Shown: positions 8,128 to 17,640, numbered from the stretch's first letter. The stretch: 64,000 bases of DNA from Novosphingobium sp. SCN 66-18 (GCA_001725355.1 MEGD01000027.1:31131-95130), one strand, 5' to 3'. The notes: generated from the letters alone by a model not told the origin. Made by a program: numbers and translations.

Positions 8128-9338
8128 TGTCCCTGCGCCGCGCCGCCATCGTCGCCCCGATCCGCACCCCCGTCGGCAAGTTCGGGGGGGCGCTGTCCGG
8201 CCTCACCGCCGGCCAGCTTGGCGCGGTGATTCTCAAGGCGCTGGTCGAACGAACGAAGATCGATCCCGCGCGGGTGGACGATGTCGTCTTCGCGCAAGGG
8301 TACGGTAGTGGGGAAGCGCCGTGCATCGCGCACTGGTCTTGGCTGGCGGCGGACCTGCCGCTGGAGGTGCCGGGCTACCAGCTCGACCGGCGCTGCGGAT
8401 CGGGCCTGCAGGCGATCGTCAACGCGGCGATGATGGTCCAGACCGGCGCTTCGGACGTGGTCGTCGCCGGCGGCGTCGAATCGATGTCCAACGTCGAGCA
8501 CTACACCACTGACGTGCGCAAGGGCGTCCGCGCCGGCAGCCTGACGCTGCACGACCGGCTGACGCGCGGCCGCGTGATGTCGCAGCCGGTGGAACGCTTC
8601 GGCGTGATCACCGGCATGATCGAGACGGCCGAAAACCTCGCCAAGGACTATGGCATCACCCGCGAACAGGCCGATGCCTATGCCGTGCGCAGCCACCAGC
8701 GTGCGACCGCGGCCTGGGCCAACGGCCTGTTCGCCGATGAGCTGGTGCCGGTGCCCGTGCCCCAGAAGAAGGGCGATCCGGTGCTGTTCGATCACGACGA
8801 AGGCTATCGCCCGGACGCCAGCCTGGAAACGCTGGGCAAGCTACGCGCGCTGGAAGGCGGCGTGGTGACGGCGGGCAACGCCAGCCAGCAGAATGATGCG
8901 GCGGCCGCCTGCCTGGTCGTGGCCGAGGACAAGCTCGCCGAACTGGGCCTCGAACCGATCGCGTGGTTCCATTCGTGGGCCGCCGCCGGCTGCGACCCCA
9001 GCCGCATGGGCATCGGCCCGGTTCCGGCGGTGGAGCGCCTGTTCGCGCGCACGGGCCTCGGCTGGTCCGACATCGACCTGGTGGAGCTGAACGAAGCCTT
9101 CGCCCCGCAAGTGCTGGCCGTGCTCAAGGGCTGGGGCTGGAGCGAGGACGACAGCCGCAACGAGATGCTCAACGTCAACGGATCGGGCATCTCGCTCGGG
9201 CACCCCATCGGCGCGACGGGCGGGCGCATCCTCGCCAACCTGACGCGTGAACTGGTGCGCCGCGGCGGGCGCTATGGCCTCGAAACGATGTGCATCGGTG
9301 GCGGGCAGGGCATCGCGGCGGTGTTCGAACGGGCGTGA
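8127..9338 (+). CDS. Thiolase (acetyl-CoA acetyltransferase family)
   Basis: Cleaves a 3-ketoacyl-CoA with CoA, completing a beta-oxidation round. The 403-residue product has the nucleophilic Cys in DRRCGSGLQA near residue 89, the GHPIGATG histidine motif and a second Cys in ETMCIGGGQG. Length and motifs match degradative thiolases. The start overlaps the CoA-transferase stop (TGATG) and its own stop overlaps the next start (GTGA), so translation is coupled across three genes. This favours use on an operon-specific intermediate over general acetoacetyl-CoA metabolism. Confidence 0.92.
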   Translation: MSLRRAAIVAPIRTPVGKFGGALSGLTAGQLGAVILKALVERTKIDPARVDDVVFAQGYGSGEAPCIAHWSWLAADLPLEVPGYQLDRRCGSGLQAIVNAAMMVQTGASDVVVAGGVESMSNVEHYTTDVRKGVRAGSLTLHDRLTRGRVMSQPVERFGVITGMIETAENLAKDYGITREQADAYAVRSHQRATAAWANGLFADELVPVPVPQKKGDPVLFDHDEGYRPDASLETLGKLRALEGGVVTAGNASQQNDAAAACLVVAEDKLAELGLEPIAWFHSWAAAGCDPSRMGIGPVPAVERLFARTGLGWSDIDLVELNEAFAPQVLAVLKGWGWSEDDSRNEMLNVNGSGISLGHPIGATGGRILANLTRELVRRGGRYGLETMCIGGGQGIAAVFERA

Positions 9339-10924
9339 CGATCGAAACCGCGCTGGAGGCCGCGCGCGCCTATCGCGCGGCGGCGCAGGCGGCGCTGGCC
9401 GACCGGCTGGCGACGCGGCCGATCGATGCCGAACAGCGCGCCGCGCACGGCTTCGCCTGGGTGGCGACGAGCGTGGCGGCGCTCGAAGCGATCGACGGCT
9501 GGCTGGCGGCCAACGACGATTCCCGTCCGGTCGACGCGCTGGTCGGCCGGCTCGCTTTCGCCGAAACGCTGGCACAGCTCGTCGGCGGGCTGCCGATGGG
9601 GCAGAACGAGCTGTTCCGTCCGGCGGACCTCGGCCTTGGCCACCCGGCGCGCGCGCTGGCGGAGGCGTGCGCCGACCTGCTCGACGCGGATCACGCCGCC
9701 ACGCGCGCCAGCCTCGTCGTCGCGCTTGCCGAAGGACAATGGCCGAGCGAGACCTTCCACAATCCCGATCTCGACGCGATCCGCGACCAGTTCCGCAAGT
9801 TCACCGAAGCGGAAATCCTGCCGCACGCGCACCAGTGGCACCTCGCCAACGCGCTGATCCCGGATGCGACGGTGCAGGCGATGGCGGATCTCGGCACGTT
9901 CGGCGTGTGCATCCCCGAAGCGTTCGGCGGGCTGGGGCTCAACAAGCTGGTGATGTGCCTTGTTACCGAGGAGCTTTCGCGCGGGTGGATCGGCGCGGGT
10001 TCGCTCGGCACCCGATCCGAAATCGCCGGCGAACTGATCGCGATGGGCGGCACCGACGAACAGAAGGCGCACTGGCTGCCCCGCATCGCCAGCGGCGCGG
10101 TGCTGCCGACCGCTGTGTTCACCGAACCCGATGTCGGATCGGACCTCGGTTCGTTGCAGACGCGCGCGCGCTTCGACGGACAGGGCTGGGTGATCGACGG
10201 GGCGAAGACCTGGATCACCCACGCCAGCCGCTCCGATCTGATGACGCTGCTGGCGCGCACCGTGCCCGACGCGAAGGGCTATGCCGGCCTGTCGATGCTG
10301 CTGGTGCCCAAGCCGCGCGGAACCGAGGCCGATCCCTTCCCCGCCCCCGGCATGACCGGCAGCGAGATCGCGGTGCTGGGCTATCGCGGAATGCGCGAAT
10401 ACGCGCTCCAGTTCGACGGGATGCGCGCCCCGGCCGATGCCCTGCTCGGCGGCGAGGAAGGCATGGGTTTCAAGCAATTGATGCGCACCTTCGAAGGCGC
10501 GCGCATCCAGACCGCCGCGCGGGCCGTGGGCGTTGCCCGCCGCGCGCTGGAACTGGGGCTGGACTATGCGCTGACGCGCCGGCAGTTCGGCAAGGCGATC
10601 GTCCACTTCCCGCGCGTGGCCGACAAGCTGGCGATGAGCCTCGTCGATTTCGTCACGGCGCGCGAGCTGTCCTACGCCGCCGCGCGCGCCAAGGATTCGG
10701 GCAAGCGTTGCGATATCGAGGCCGGCATGGCCAAGCTGCTGGCGGCGCGCGCGGCCTGGTCCAACGCCGACGCAGCGTTGCAGATTCACGGCGGCAACGG
10801 CTATGCGCTGGAATACGAGATCAGCCGCGTGCTGTGCGACGCGCGCATCCTCAACATCTTCGAGGGCGCGGCCGAGATCCAGGCGCAGGTGATCGCGCGC
10901 GGCCTGGTGGGCGGGCGCAATTGA
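9335..10924 (+). CDS. Acyl-CoA dehydrogenase with N-terminal extension, methylsuccinyl-CoA dehydrogenase-like
   Basis: FAD-dependent dehydrogenase of an unusual long form. The 529-residue product carries about 150 extra N-terminal residues before the acyl-CoA dehydrogenase core. They include an AHGFAWVATSVAALEA segment resembling the extension of (2S)-methylsuccinyl-CoA dehydrogenase (Mcd). The core has FTEPDVGSDLGSLQ, IHGGNGY and the catalytic Glu in NIFEGAAEIQ. GTG at 9335 overlaps the thiolase stop by four bases. The ethylmalonyl-CoA pathway partners (ccr, ecm, mch) are not nearby, so the substrate may be another branched or dicarboxylic acyl-CoA. Confidence 0.8.
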   Translation: MTIETALEAARAYRAAAQAALADRLATRPIDAEQRAAHGFAWVATSVAALEAIDGWLAANDDSRPVDALVGRLAFAETLAQLVGGLPMGQNELFRPADLGLGHPARALAEACADLLDADHAATRASLVVALAEGQWPSETFHNPDLDAIRDQFRKFTEAEILPHAHQWHLANALIPDATVQAMADLGTFGVCIPEAFGGLGLNKLVMCLVTEELSRGWIGAGSLGTRSEIAGELIAMGGTDEQKAHWLPRIASGAVLPTAVFTEPDVGSDLGSLQTRARFDGQGWVIDGAKTWITHASRSDLMTLLARTVPDAKGYAGLSMLLVPKPRGTEADPFPAPGMTGSEIAVLGYRGMREYALQFDGMRAPADALLGGEEGMGFKQLMRTFEGARIQTAARAVGVARRALELGLDYALTRRQFGKAIVHFPRVADKLAMSLVDFVTARELSYAAARAKDSGKRCDIEAGMAKLLAARAAWSNADAALQIHGGNGYALEYEISRVLCDARILNIFEGAAEIQAQVIARGLVGGRN

Positions 10925-10940
10925 AAGGCGGATCGAGCCG

Positions 10941-11789
10941 ATGAGCGAATGGGCGGCATGGGTCGGGCGCGAGGAAGCCCGTTCCGACCGGGTGGACGCG
11001 GGATTGCTGGCGCGCTGGTGCGCCACGCTGGGCCGCGCGACCCCGGCCGGCGGCGCCGCGCCGCAGGGCCTGCACTGGTGCCTGTGCCTGCCCGATGCCC
11101 CCACCGCCGCGCTGGGGCCGGACGGCCATCCCTGCCGCGACGATAGCCCGGACGGCTTCCTGCCCCCGGTGCCGCTGCCGCGCCGGATGTGGGCGGCGAG
11201 CAAGGTCGAGTTCCTGAGCGCGCTGCGCGTGGGCGAAGCGATCGAGCGGCGCTCGCGGGTGCTGTCGGTAACGCCCAAGCAGGGCGGATCGGGCCATCTG
11301 GTGTTCGTGGACGTGGCGCACGAGACGCTGGGCGATGGCGTGCCCGCGGTGCGCGAGGTGCAGTCGATCGTCTATCGCGAAGCCGCGCCCGCCGGCACCC
11401 CGCCGGCTCCGCCGCCCCTGGGGGAAGGCCGCTTCGATCCTGCGGCATGGGACGCGGTGCGCACGGTGGAGCCGGATGCGGCGCTGCTGTTCCGCTATTC
11501 CGCACTCACCTTCAACAGCCACCGCATCCATTACGACCGGCCTTACGCCACGGGCGAGGAGAACTATCGCGGGCTGGTCGTCCACGGGCCACTGACCGCG
11601 ACGCTGCTGCTCGATCTCGCCCGGCGGCAACTGGGCGACAACGTGCTGGAACGCTTCGCCTTTCGCGGGCTTTCGCCGGCCGTGGCGGACGAGCCGCTGC
11701 ACCTTGCCTTCCGCCGCGCGGATGCGGGCTACGAACTGGGCGCCTATGCCGCCGATGGCCGCGCGGTGATGGGGGCGACCGCCGGATAG
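10941..11789 (+). CDS. HTD2/MaoC-like (FAS1-like) hydratase
   Basis: Probable enoyl-CoA hydratase of the operon. The 282-residue product has two hot-dog-like halves, the layout of mesaconyl-C4-CoA hydratase, itaconyl-CoA hydratase and HTD2 proteins. The C-terminal half contains LTFNSHRIHYDRPYA, the family's active-site signature with paired His and Asp. PRRMWAASKVEF near residue 75 is typical of the N-terminal half. It lies 16 bases after the second acyl-CoA dehydrogenase and closes the operon. No crotonase-type hydratase occurs in the cluster, so this gene is the likely supplier of that step. Confidence 0.82.
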   Translation: MSEWAAWVGREEARSDRVDAGLLARWCATLGRATPAGGAAPQGLHWCLCLPDAPTAALGPDGHPCRDDSPDGFLPPVPLPRRMWAASKVEFLSALRVGEAIERRSRVLSVTPKQGGSGHLVFVDVAHETLGDGVPAVREVQSIVYREAAPAGTPPAPPPLGEGRFDPAAWDAVRTVEPDAALLFRYSALTFNSHRIHYDRPYATGEENYRGLVVHGPLTATLLLDLARRQLGDNVLERFAFRGLSPAVADEPLHLAFRRADAGYELGAYAADGRAVMGATAG

Positions 11790-11813
11790 GGCCATAGCGG
11801 CTGCGGCGCTGTT

Positions 11814-12233
11814 TCAGTCCAGCCGCACCTTGCCGCGCCCGGCCTTCACCGCGCCGCGCTTCTTCTTGCCTTCCAGCCGCGCGGTCTTGCCCACGCGGTT
11901 CAGGCGGGACTTGGCGCGCTTTTCGGGCAGGTTCGTCGCCTCGCGCAGCAGATCGGCCAGGCGCTTGCGCGCGTCCTCGCGGTTGGCTTCCTGCGTGCGG
12001 TGGCTGCGCGCGGTCAGCACGATCTCGCCCTTGGCGGTGAACTTGCTGCCCGCCAGTTCCTTCAGGCGGTGAAAGACCGGCGGCGAGAGGCGCAGCGCGA
12101 AAACGTCGAGCCGCACCTGCACCGCCGTCGCCACCTTGTTGACGTTCTGCCCGCCCGGCCCGGCGGCCGCGATGAAGCTCTCCTCGATCAGCGGCAGCGC
12201 CCGGGCGATGATCTGGTCGGCATCGTCAGCCAA
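11814..12233 (-). CDS. arfB: Alternative ribosome-rescue factor / class I release factor-like hydrolase (ArfB)
   Basis: Hydrolyses peptidyl-tRNA on stalled ribosomes. The 139-residue product has the catalytic GGQ in AAAGPGGQNVNKV near residue 26 and lacks codon-recognition domains. The C-terminal tail is strongly basic (KKKRGAVKAGRGKVR), as needed to sit in the empty mRNA channel. I propose the TTG at 12233, which begins just before the ArfB core; a longer frame upstream is out of character. It overlaps the 3' end of the pseudouridine synthase gene by eight bases. Confidence 0.88.
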   Translation of the reverse strand: MADDADQIIARALPLIEESFIAAAGPGGQNVNKVATAVQVRLDVFALRLSPPVFHRLKELAGSKFTAKGEIVLTARSHRTQEANREDARKRLADLLREATNLPEKRAKSRLNRVGKTARLEGKKKRGAVKAGRGKVRLD

Positions 12234-12882
12234 GATCGAACCCCAGCGCGTGGAAATCCGGCGGCAGGGGCGACTGCGCTTCGATCGGCGGCTTCCCTTC
12301 GCGCGGGACGGTGAGCGCGGCGGCGTGCAGCATCGTCCGCTTCGCGCCCTTTCCGTTTCCGTAAACGGGATCGCCCAGCAGCGCATGACCCAGCCCGGCC
12401 AGCGCGTGCACGCGGATCTGGTGGGTACGGCCGGTTTCGGGGCGGAATTCCACCAGAGTCAGCCCGTCGCGCCGTTCCACCACCTGCCAGTGCGTGACGG
12501 CGGGCTTGCCCTTCTTCGCCGGGATCATCCGCCAGCCGTCCTTTTCGGTGCTGACCTTCGACAGATGGAGGCTCACCGTGCCGCTTTCGCCTTCCACCGG
12601 CCCCGACACCACGCCCAGATAGACCTTCCCCACCTGCCGCGCCTCGAACGCGGCGGAGAAGCGCTTCAACGCCTTGGGGTTGCGCGCCAGCAGCAGGCAG
12701 CCGGAGGTATCGCGATCGAGCCGGTGGACCGGAAACGGCTCGCGCTGGAAGCCGAAGCGCAGATCATCGAGATGATCCTCCAGGCACGGACCGCCCGCGC
12801 GCGGCCGGTCGAGCGGCAAGCCGGCGGGCTTGTCGATCACCAGCGCTTCGCCGTCTTCGAACAGGATGGAAAAATCGATCAT
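12226..12882 (-). CDS. RluA-family pseudouridine synthase
   Basis: Converts specific uridines in rRNA or tRNA to pseudouridine. The 218-residue product has the catalytic motif HRLDRDTSGCLLLA near residue 53, the KVYLGVVSG strand and GRTHQIRVH near residue 150. There is no N-terminal S4 domain, so it is the short RluA/TruC-like form. Which RNA is modified cannot be assigned. It is co-directional and overlapping with arfB, so both act in translation. Confidence 0.88.
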   Translation of the reverse strand: MIDFSILFEDGEALVIDKPAGLPLDRPRAGGPCLEDHLDDLRFGFQREPFPVHRLDRDTSGCLLLARNPKALKRFSAAFEARQVGKVYLGVVSGPVEGESGTVSLHLSKVSTEKDGWRMIPAKKGKPAVTHWQVVERRDGLTLVEFRPETGRTHQIRVHALAGLGHALLGDPVYGNGKGAKRTMLHAAALTVPREGKPPIEAQSPLPPDFHALGFDLG

Positions 12883-12893
12883 CGCGCAAAAAT

Positions 12894-12921
12894 CCGTTCA
12901 TGCTGGGCTTGTTGAAGCACG
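12894..12921. repeat. Dispersed intergenic element, copy 1 (CCGTTCATGCTGGGC type)
   Basis: Short sequence beginning CCGTTCATGCTGGGCTTGTT between the pseudouridine synthase and aminotransferase genes. A second copy starts at 46524 with the same first 15 bases. It resembles the GTTC(A/G)TGCTGAGCTTGTCGAAGCA family common between genes in sphingomonads. Confidence 0.5.
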
Positions 12922-12976
12922 CGCGCCCGCGTGCCGTCTGCGACCGGCCCGGGGAGAACGGCAACTGGCGGCGGGA

Positions 12977-14167
12977 TCATACCACGGCGTCGGCAATGCG
13001 CCGCAAGGCTTCTTCCAGCGTCGCCTCGTCTGCCGCGAAGCTGATGCGAAAGCCGTCGCGCCCGCCGAATGCCGAAGCCGCGACCACGGCGACGCCCTGT
13101 TCCAGCAGATGCAGGCACAGCGCCTCGTCCGCGTGGGGGCCTTCGCCGCCAAAGCGCGCCATCAGCGGCGCGGCATCGACCATGCAATAGAACGCGCCAT
13201 CGGGAACCGGGGTCGAAAGCCCCGGAATCGCGTTGATCGCCGCCACGCACAGGTCGCGCCGCGCGCGGAACCGTTCGCGCCAGTCGAGCAGGAATTCCTG
13301 CGGGCCTTCAAACGCGGCGACAGCCGCCGCCTGGCTGATCGAGGCCGGATTGCCGGAGGAATGCGATTGCAGCCGCGCCATGGCGTTGATCAGCCACAGC
13401 GGCCCGGCGGCGACGCCGATGCGGAAGCCGGTCATCGCGTGGCTCTTGGAGACACCGGACACGGTCAGCACGCGATCGGCCAGGTCCGGGCATTCCACCG
13501 CCAGCGTGGCGTGCGCCCCCGCGCCATAGCGGAGCGGCGCATAGATATCGTCGCTCATCACCAGCACGCGCGGGTGACGGCGCAGCACGTCGCCCAGCGC
13601 GCGCAGTTCCTCGGCCGGATAGGTCGCGCCGGTGGGATTGCCAGGGCTGTTGAGCAGCAGCCAGCGCGTGGCGGGCGTGATCGCGGCCTCGAGCTGCGCG
13701 GCGCTGATGCGGAAACCCCCGTCCGCCCGCGTCGGCAGGTCCACCACCGTCGCGCCGGCGAAACGCACGATTTCCGGGTAGCTGACCCACCAGGGGCTGG
13801 GGATCAGCACCTCGTCGCCCGGATCGAGCGTGGCGAGCAGCGCGTGGAAGATCGCCTGCTTGCCCCCCGCGCTGACGATGACCTGTGCCGGCGGAACGAT
13901 GATGCCGAGATCGCGCTCGAAATGGAGCGCCGCCGCCGCGCGCAGCCGGGCGGATCCCGGAACGGCGGTATATTTCGTGTCGCCGGCGTCGAGCGCGTCC
14001 TTCGCCGCCTGCACGACATGGGACGGCGTGGCGAAATCGGGTTCGCCGACGGACAGCGATATGATGTCGCGCCCTTCGGCGCGCAATTCCATTGCACGGT
14101 CGGTTATCGCGTTGGTGCGCGACGGCGCGATGCGCGCCAGCGCGCGGCTCAGGATGGGGTCGGTCAT
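12977..14167 (-). CDS. PLP-dependent aminotransferase, class I/II (aspartate aminotransferase family)
   Basis: Exchanges amino groups between an amino acid and a 2-oxo acid using pyridoxal phosphate. The 396-residue product has fold type I features: NSPGNPTGATYPAEEL near residue 173 and the PLP-binding Lys in SGVSKSHAMTGFRIG near residue 235. Start ATG overlaps the pabBC stop by four bases. That link to folate-precursor synthesis is probably organisational. Aspartate is the likely substrate by family resemblance, but aromatic or other amino acids remain possible. Confidence 0.88.
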   Translation of the reverse strand: MTDPILSRALARIAPSRTNAITDRAMELRAEGRDIISLSVGEPDFATPSHVVQAAKDALDAGDTKYTAVPGSARLRAAAALHFERDLGIIVPPAQVIVSAGGKQAIFHALLATLDPGDEVLIPSPWWVSYPEIVRFAGATVVDLPTRADGGFRISAAQLEAAITPATRWLLLNSPGNPTGATYPAEELRALGDVLRRHPRVLVMSDDIYAPLRYGAGAHATLAVECPDLADRVLTVSGVSKSHAMTGFRIGVAAGPLWLINAMARLQSHSSGNPASISQAAAVAAFEGPQEFLLDWRERFRARRDLCVAAINAIPGLSTPVPDGAFYCMVDAAPLMARFGGEGPHADEALCLHLLEQGVAVVAASAFGGRDGFRISFAADEATLEEALRRIADAVV

Positions 14168-15945
14168 GCCGGTTCGCCGAGCAGCCGCGCCGGCAGCAGG
14201 CCGCGCAGGGCGTTGCCAATGAAGAAGCCGCCGGAAAGATCGGTCAGCGTCAGGTCGGCCTCCGCCGCGCGCCCGCTCTCGATCAGGCTGCGGCGCAGCA
14301 CGCCCGGAAGCAGGCCATGTTCGGCACGCGGGGTGAGCAGCAGACCCTCCCGCTCGACAAAGATATTGGTGAAGCTGCCTTCGGTCAGCAGACCGTCATC
14401 GCGCAGGAACAGCGCCTCCCCCGCGCCGGCCGCCTTGGCCGCGCGCAGCGCCGCTTCGTAGAAACCGCGATCCGATGTCTTGTGGCGCAGCCGCCAGTCG
14501 CCCTCGGCCACCGGCAGCGGAAGCACGGCGCACGTCACCGGCCCGTCGGCGGGTACGGGCAGCGCCGATGCCTCCAGCGCCAGCGCGCCGGCCTTCGACA
14601 CCACCAGCCGCACTTTCGACGGCGCTTCCAGATCGAAGCACAGCGCATGGATGGCATTGCGCGCGGCATGGCGATCGAACGCGAAACCCAGCGCGGCCGC
14701 GCTCGCCTTGACGCGTTCCAGATGCAGTTCGAGCAGCGCGATGCCCTGCGCGGGATCGAAGGCCATCGTTTCGATCAGATCGGCATTGCCGGCGGACAGG
14801 CGCAAGAAATCCCCCTTTACCACGCATTCCCGCCATTCGCCCAGCATCGCGGAATCCGCCACGACCGCCGAGCCCACCCCCATGACCGCGCGGTCCGTCC
14901 GGGGATCGAGGCGCACCGTGCGGATTGCCACATTGAATGCCGCATCACCAGAGGGGTCAATCCGGCCGAACGCGCCACAATAGGGGCCGCGCGCATCGCG
15001 TTCGGCCGCGTCGATCAGTTCCATCGCGCGAATCTTGGGCGCGCCGGTGATCGACCCGCACGGAAAGATCGCGCGCACCAGTTCGCGCGCATCCGCGCCA
15101 GCGGTCAACCGGGCGCGGACGGTGGTGACCATCTGGTGCACGGTGGGATAGCTCTCGATCGCGAAAGGTTCTTCGACGCGGACGCTGCCGGGCACCGCCA
15201 CGCGCGACAGGTCATTGCGCATGAGGTCCACTATCATCAGGTTTTCCGCGCGGTCCTTGGCATTGCCCGCCAGCCCGGCGCGGAACGCCTCGTCCTGTCC
15301 GGGCGTTTCGCCGCGCGGCGCGGTGCCCTTCATCGGGCGAACCGTGGCGAGGCCGTCCTTCAAAGCGAAGAACAGTTCGGGAGAGAACGACAGGTGCCAG
15401 TGCGATCCGTCCCAGCACACCCCGCCATAGCCGGCACGCGCATCGCGGCGGATCGCGGCATAGATCGCCAGCGGATCGCCATGCCAGCTTCCGCCGAGCG
15501 GAAAGGTGAGGTTCGCCTGATAGATGTCCCCCGCCCGGATCGCTTCCTGCACCCGATCGAACGCGCGGCCATAGCCGCCGATCGAGACTTGCGGATCGAG
15601 CGGACCGAGCTGGCCGGGGCCTGCGCCGTTCCGCTCCAGCCATTCCTCCACCGCATCGGCCGGAATGGTCTCCACCGTGGCGAAACGCGCGAACCACACC
15701 AGCGGCCCCGTCGCGCCGGTGCGCGCGGCAGCCAACGGCAGCAGGCGCGGCTCCAGCGCCAGCCCGGCCTCATAGGCGATGTAGCCCGCCCATTCGCCGG
15801 GTTCGGCACCGATCCGGGCGAGCGCCTGCGCCACCTCCACCGGCCGGCGCGCGACCACGATCTCGCGCGGATCGCGATAGATGCGCGCGTCGCTGGCCCC
15901 GTGGCTGCGGGCATCGTCAAGCAGGATGAAAGGCGTCTGGTCCAT
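14164..15945 (-). CDS. pabB: Aminodeoxychorismate synthase component I fused to 4-amino-4-deoxychorismate lyase
   Basis: Makes p-aminobenzoate for folate: chorismate to aminodeoxychorismate, then elimination of pyruvate. The 593-residue product is a two-enzyme fusion. Residues about 1-355 are PabB, with MKGTAPRGETPG (active-site Lys) and FPCGSITGAPKIRAMELID. Residues about 380-593 are PabC, with the PLP Lys in RLRHKTSDRGFYE and LLTEGSFTNIFVE. I chose the ATG at 15945, where the PabB domain begins. The open frame continues 365 codons upstream, but that stretch is antisense to a real gene. The PabA glutaminase subunit is not nearby. Confidence 0.92.
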   Translation of the reverse strand: MDQTPFILLDDARSHGASDARIYRDPREIVVARRPVEVAQALARIGAEPGEWAGYIAYEAGLALEPRLLPLAAARTGATGPLVWFARFATVETIPADAVEEWLERNGAGPGQLGPLDPQVSIGGYGRAFDRVQEAIRAGDIYQANLTFPLGGSWHGDPLAIYAAIRRDARAGYGGVCWDGSHWHLSFSPELFFALKDGLATVRPMKGTAPRGETPGQDEAFRAGLAGNAKDRAENLMIVDLMRNDLSRVAVPGSVRVEEPFAIESYPTVHQMVTTVRARLTAGADARELVRAIFPCGSITGAPKIRAMELIDAAERDARGPYCGAFGRIDPSGDAAFNVAIRTVRLDPRTDRAVMGVGSAVVADSAMLGEWRECVVKGDFLRLSAGNADLIETMAFDPAQGIALLELHLERVKASAAALGFAFDRHAARNAIHALCFDLEAPSKVRLVVSKAGALALEASALPVPADGPVTCAVLPLPVAEGDWRLRHKTSDRGFYEAALRAAKAAGAGEALFLRDDGLLTEGSFTNIFVEREGLLLTPRAEHGLLPGVLRRSLIESGRAAEADLTLTDLSGGFFIGNALRGLLPARLLGEPA

Positions 15946-16065
15946 GGCCGGTGGCGCGCGCTTTAGCGGCACACCGCCGCGGATGCAAAAACCTCTCGCA
16001 CCGCGCGCCGCATGTTCGTAAACCCGTGGCGGGACCGGACGCTTTCTTGCGGGGACGACTGTTAC

Positions 16066-17640
16066 ATGGACGATATCTACCTTGGCCTCGGCGTCAACGG
16101 CGAACGGCAGGTGCTGCGGCTCGGCCGGGCCAACCGGCACGGGCTGGTCGCGGGCGCGACCGGCACCGGCAAGACGGTGACGCTCCAGGGCATCGCCGAA
16201 CAGTTTTCCACGCGCGGGGTGCCAGTGTTCCTGGCCGACGTGAAAGGCGATCTTTCGGGCATCGCCATGCCGGGCAGCCCGACTTTCAAGAACGCCGACA
16301 AGCTGGAAGCCCGCGCCAAGGAACTGGGCATCACCGACTATGCCTATTCCGACAATCCGGCGGTGTTCTGGGATCTCTTTGGCGAAAGCGGCCACCCGAT
16401 CCGCACCACGATCTCGGAAATGGGGCCGCTGCTGCTGGCGCGGCTGATGGGCCTGAACGAAACGCAGGAAGGCGTGCTCAACATCGCCTTCCGCTATGCC
16501 GACGAAAACGGCCTGCTGCTGATCGACATGGACGATCTGCAGGCGGTGCTGGTCGCCTGCGCGGAAAACGCGGGCGAACTCGCCACCAAGTACGGCAACG
16601 TCACCAAGGCCAGCGTCGGCGCGATCCAGCGCCAGCTGCTCGCCTTCGAAAGCCAGGGCGCGGACCGCTTCTTCGGCGAGCCGGCGTTCGAGATCCACGA
16701 CTTCATCCGCACCGACGACAAGGGCCGGGGCCTGGTCAACATCCTCGCCGCCGAAAAGCTGATGCAGAGCCCCAAGCTCTACGCCACGTTCCTGCTGTGG
16801 CTGCTGTCCGAACTGTTCGAGGCGCTGCCCGAAGTGGGCGATCCCGAAAAGCCCGTGCTGGTGTTCTTCTTCGACGAAGCGCACCTGCTGTTCGACGATG
16901 CGCCCGAAGCGCTGTTCGACAAGGTGGAGCAGGTCGTCCGCCTGATCCGCTCCAAGGGCGTGGGCGTCTATTTCGTCACCCAGAACCCGATCGACATTCC
17001 CGAAAAGATCGCCGGCCAGCTTGGCAACCGCGTGCAGCACGCGCTGCGCGCCTTCACCCCGCGCGACCAGAAGGCGATCAAGGCGGCGGCGCAGACTTTC
17101 CGCATCAACCCCGATCTCGACGTGGAAAAGGCGATCACCGAACTGAAAGTGGGCGAGGCGCTGGTTTCCACCCTGGATGACGATGGCGCGCCCGGCGTGG
17201 TCCAGCGCACGCTGATCGCGCCGCCGCGTTCGCGGCTGGGGCCGGTCTCGGCGCCCGAACGCGCGGCGATCCAGGCGTCCAGCCCGGTGGAAGGCAAGTA
17301 CGATACGGCGGTGAACCGCGAATCCGCCGCCGAAGTGCTGGCCAAGAAGGCCGCCGATGCCGCCGCCGCCGCGCAGCAGGTGCAGGAACAGGGCACGGAG
17401 GCGCAGCGCGCGGCGCCACGCCAGTCGCCCTCGCTGTGGGACAAGGCCGGCAAGGCGGCGATCGGTGCGGTGGCTTCGTCCGCCGGCGCGGTAATCGCCG
17501 CGCAGATCAGCGGCAAGAAAACCCGTGCCTCGCCCGTCGAATCCGGTCTCAGCGCGGTGGTCGGCTCGGTCGCCACCAGCCTGGGCGGCGCCGCGTTTGG
17601 CCGCTTCGCGCGCGGCCTGCTGGGCGGATTGCTGCGCTGA
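16066..17640 (+). CDS. DUF853 / HerA-like ATPase (YjgR family)
   Basis: P-loop ATPase of unknown cellular job, related to HerA/FtsK-type motors. The 524-residue product has Walker A GATGTGKT near residue 31 and a Walker B run ending [11 protein letters not shown] near residue 268. An arginine-rich segment and a low-complexity Ala/Gln tail follow from about residue 420. Glycine-rich C-terminal residues ([13 protein letters not shown]) are typical of DUF853 proteins. ATG at 16066 begins at the conserved MDDIYLGLG start. It is divergent from pabBC across 120 bp. Confidence 0.85.
   Translation: MDDIYLGLGVNGERQVLRLGRANRHGLVAGATGTGKTVTLQGIAEQFSTRGVPVFLADVKGDLSGIAMPGSPTFKNADKLEARAKELGITDYAYSDNPAVFWDLFGESGHPIRTTISEMGPLLLARLMGLNETQEGVLNIAFRYADENGLLLIDMDDLQAVLVACAENAGELATKYGNVTKASVGAIQRQLLAFESQGADRFFGEPAFEIHDFIRTDDKGRGLVNILAAEKLMQSPKLYATFLLWLLSELFEALPEVGDPEKPVLVFFFDEAHLLFDDAPEALFDKVEQVVRLIRSKGVGVYFVTQNPIDIPEKIAGQLGNRVQHALRAFTPRDQKAIKAAAQTFRINPDLDVEKAITELKVGEALVSTLDDDGAPGVVQRTLIAPPRSRLGPVSAPERAAIQASSPVEGKYDTAVNRESAAEVLAKKAADAAAAAQQVQEQGTEAQRAAPRQSPSLWDKAGKAAIGAVASSAGAVIAAQISGKKTRASPVESGLSAVVGSVATSLGGAAFGRFARGLLGGLLR

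Noticed and set aside
15946..17040. In-frame 5' extension of pabB over 365 codons
   Set aside because: Antisense to the DUF853 ATPase; no PabB homology before 15945.
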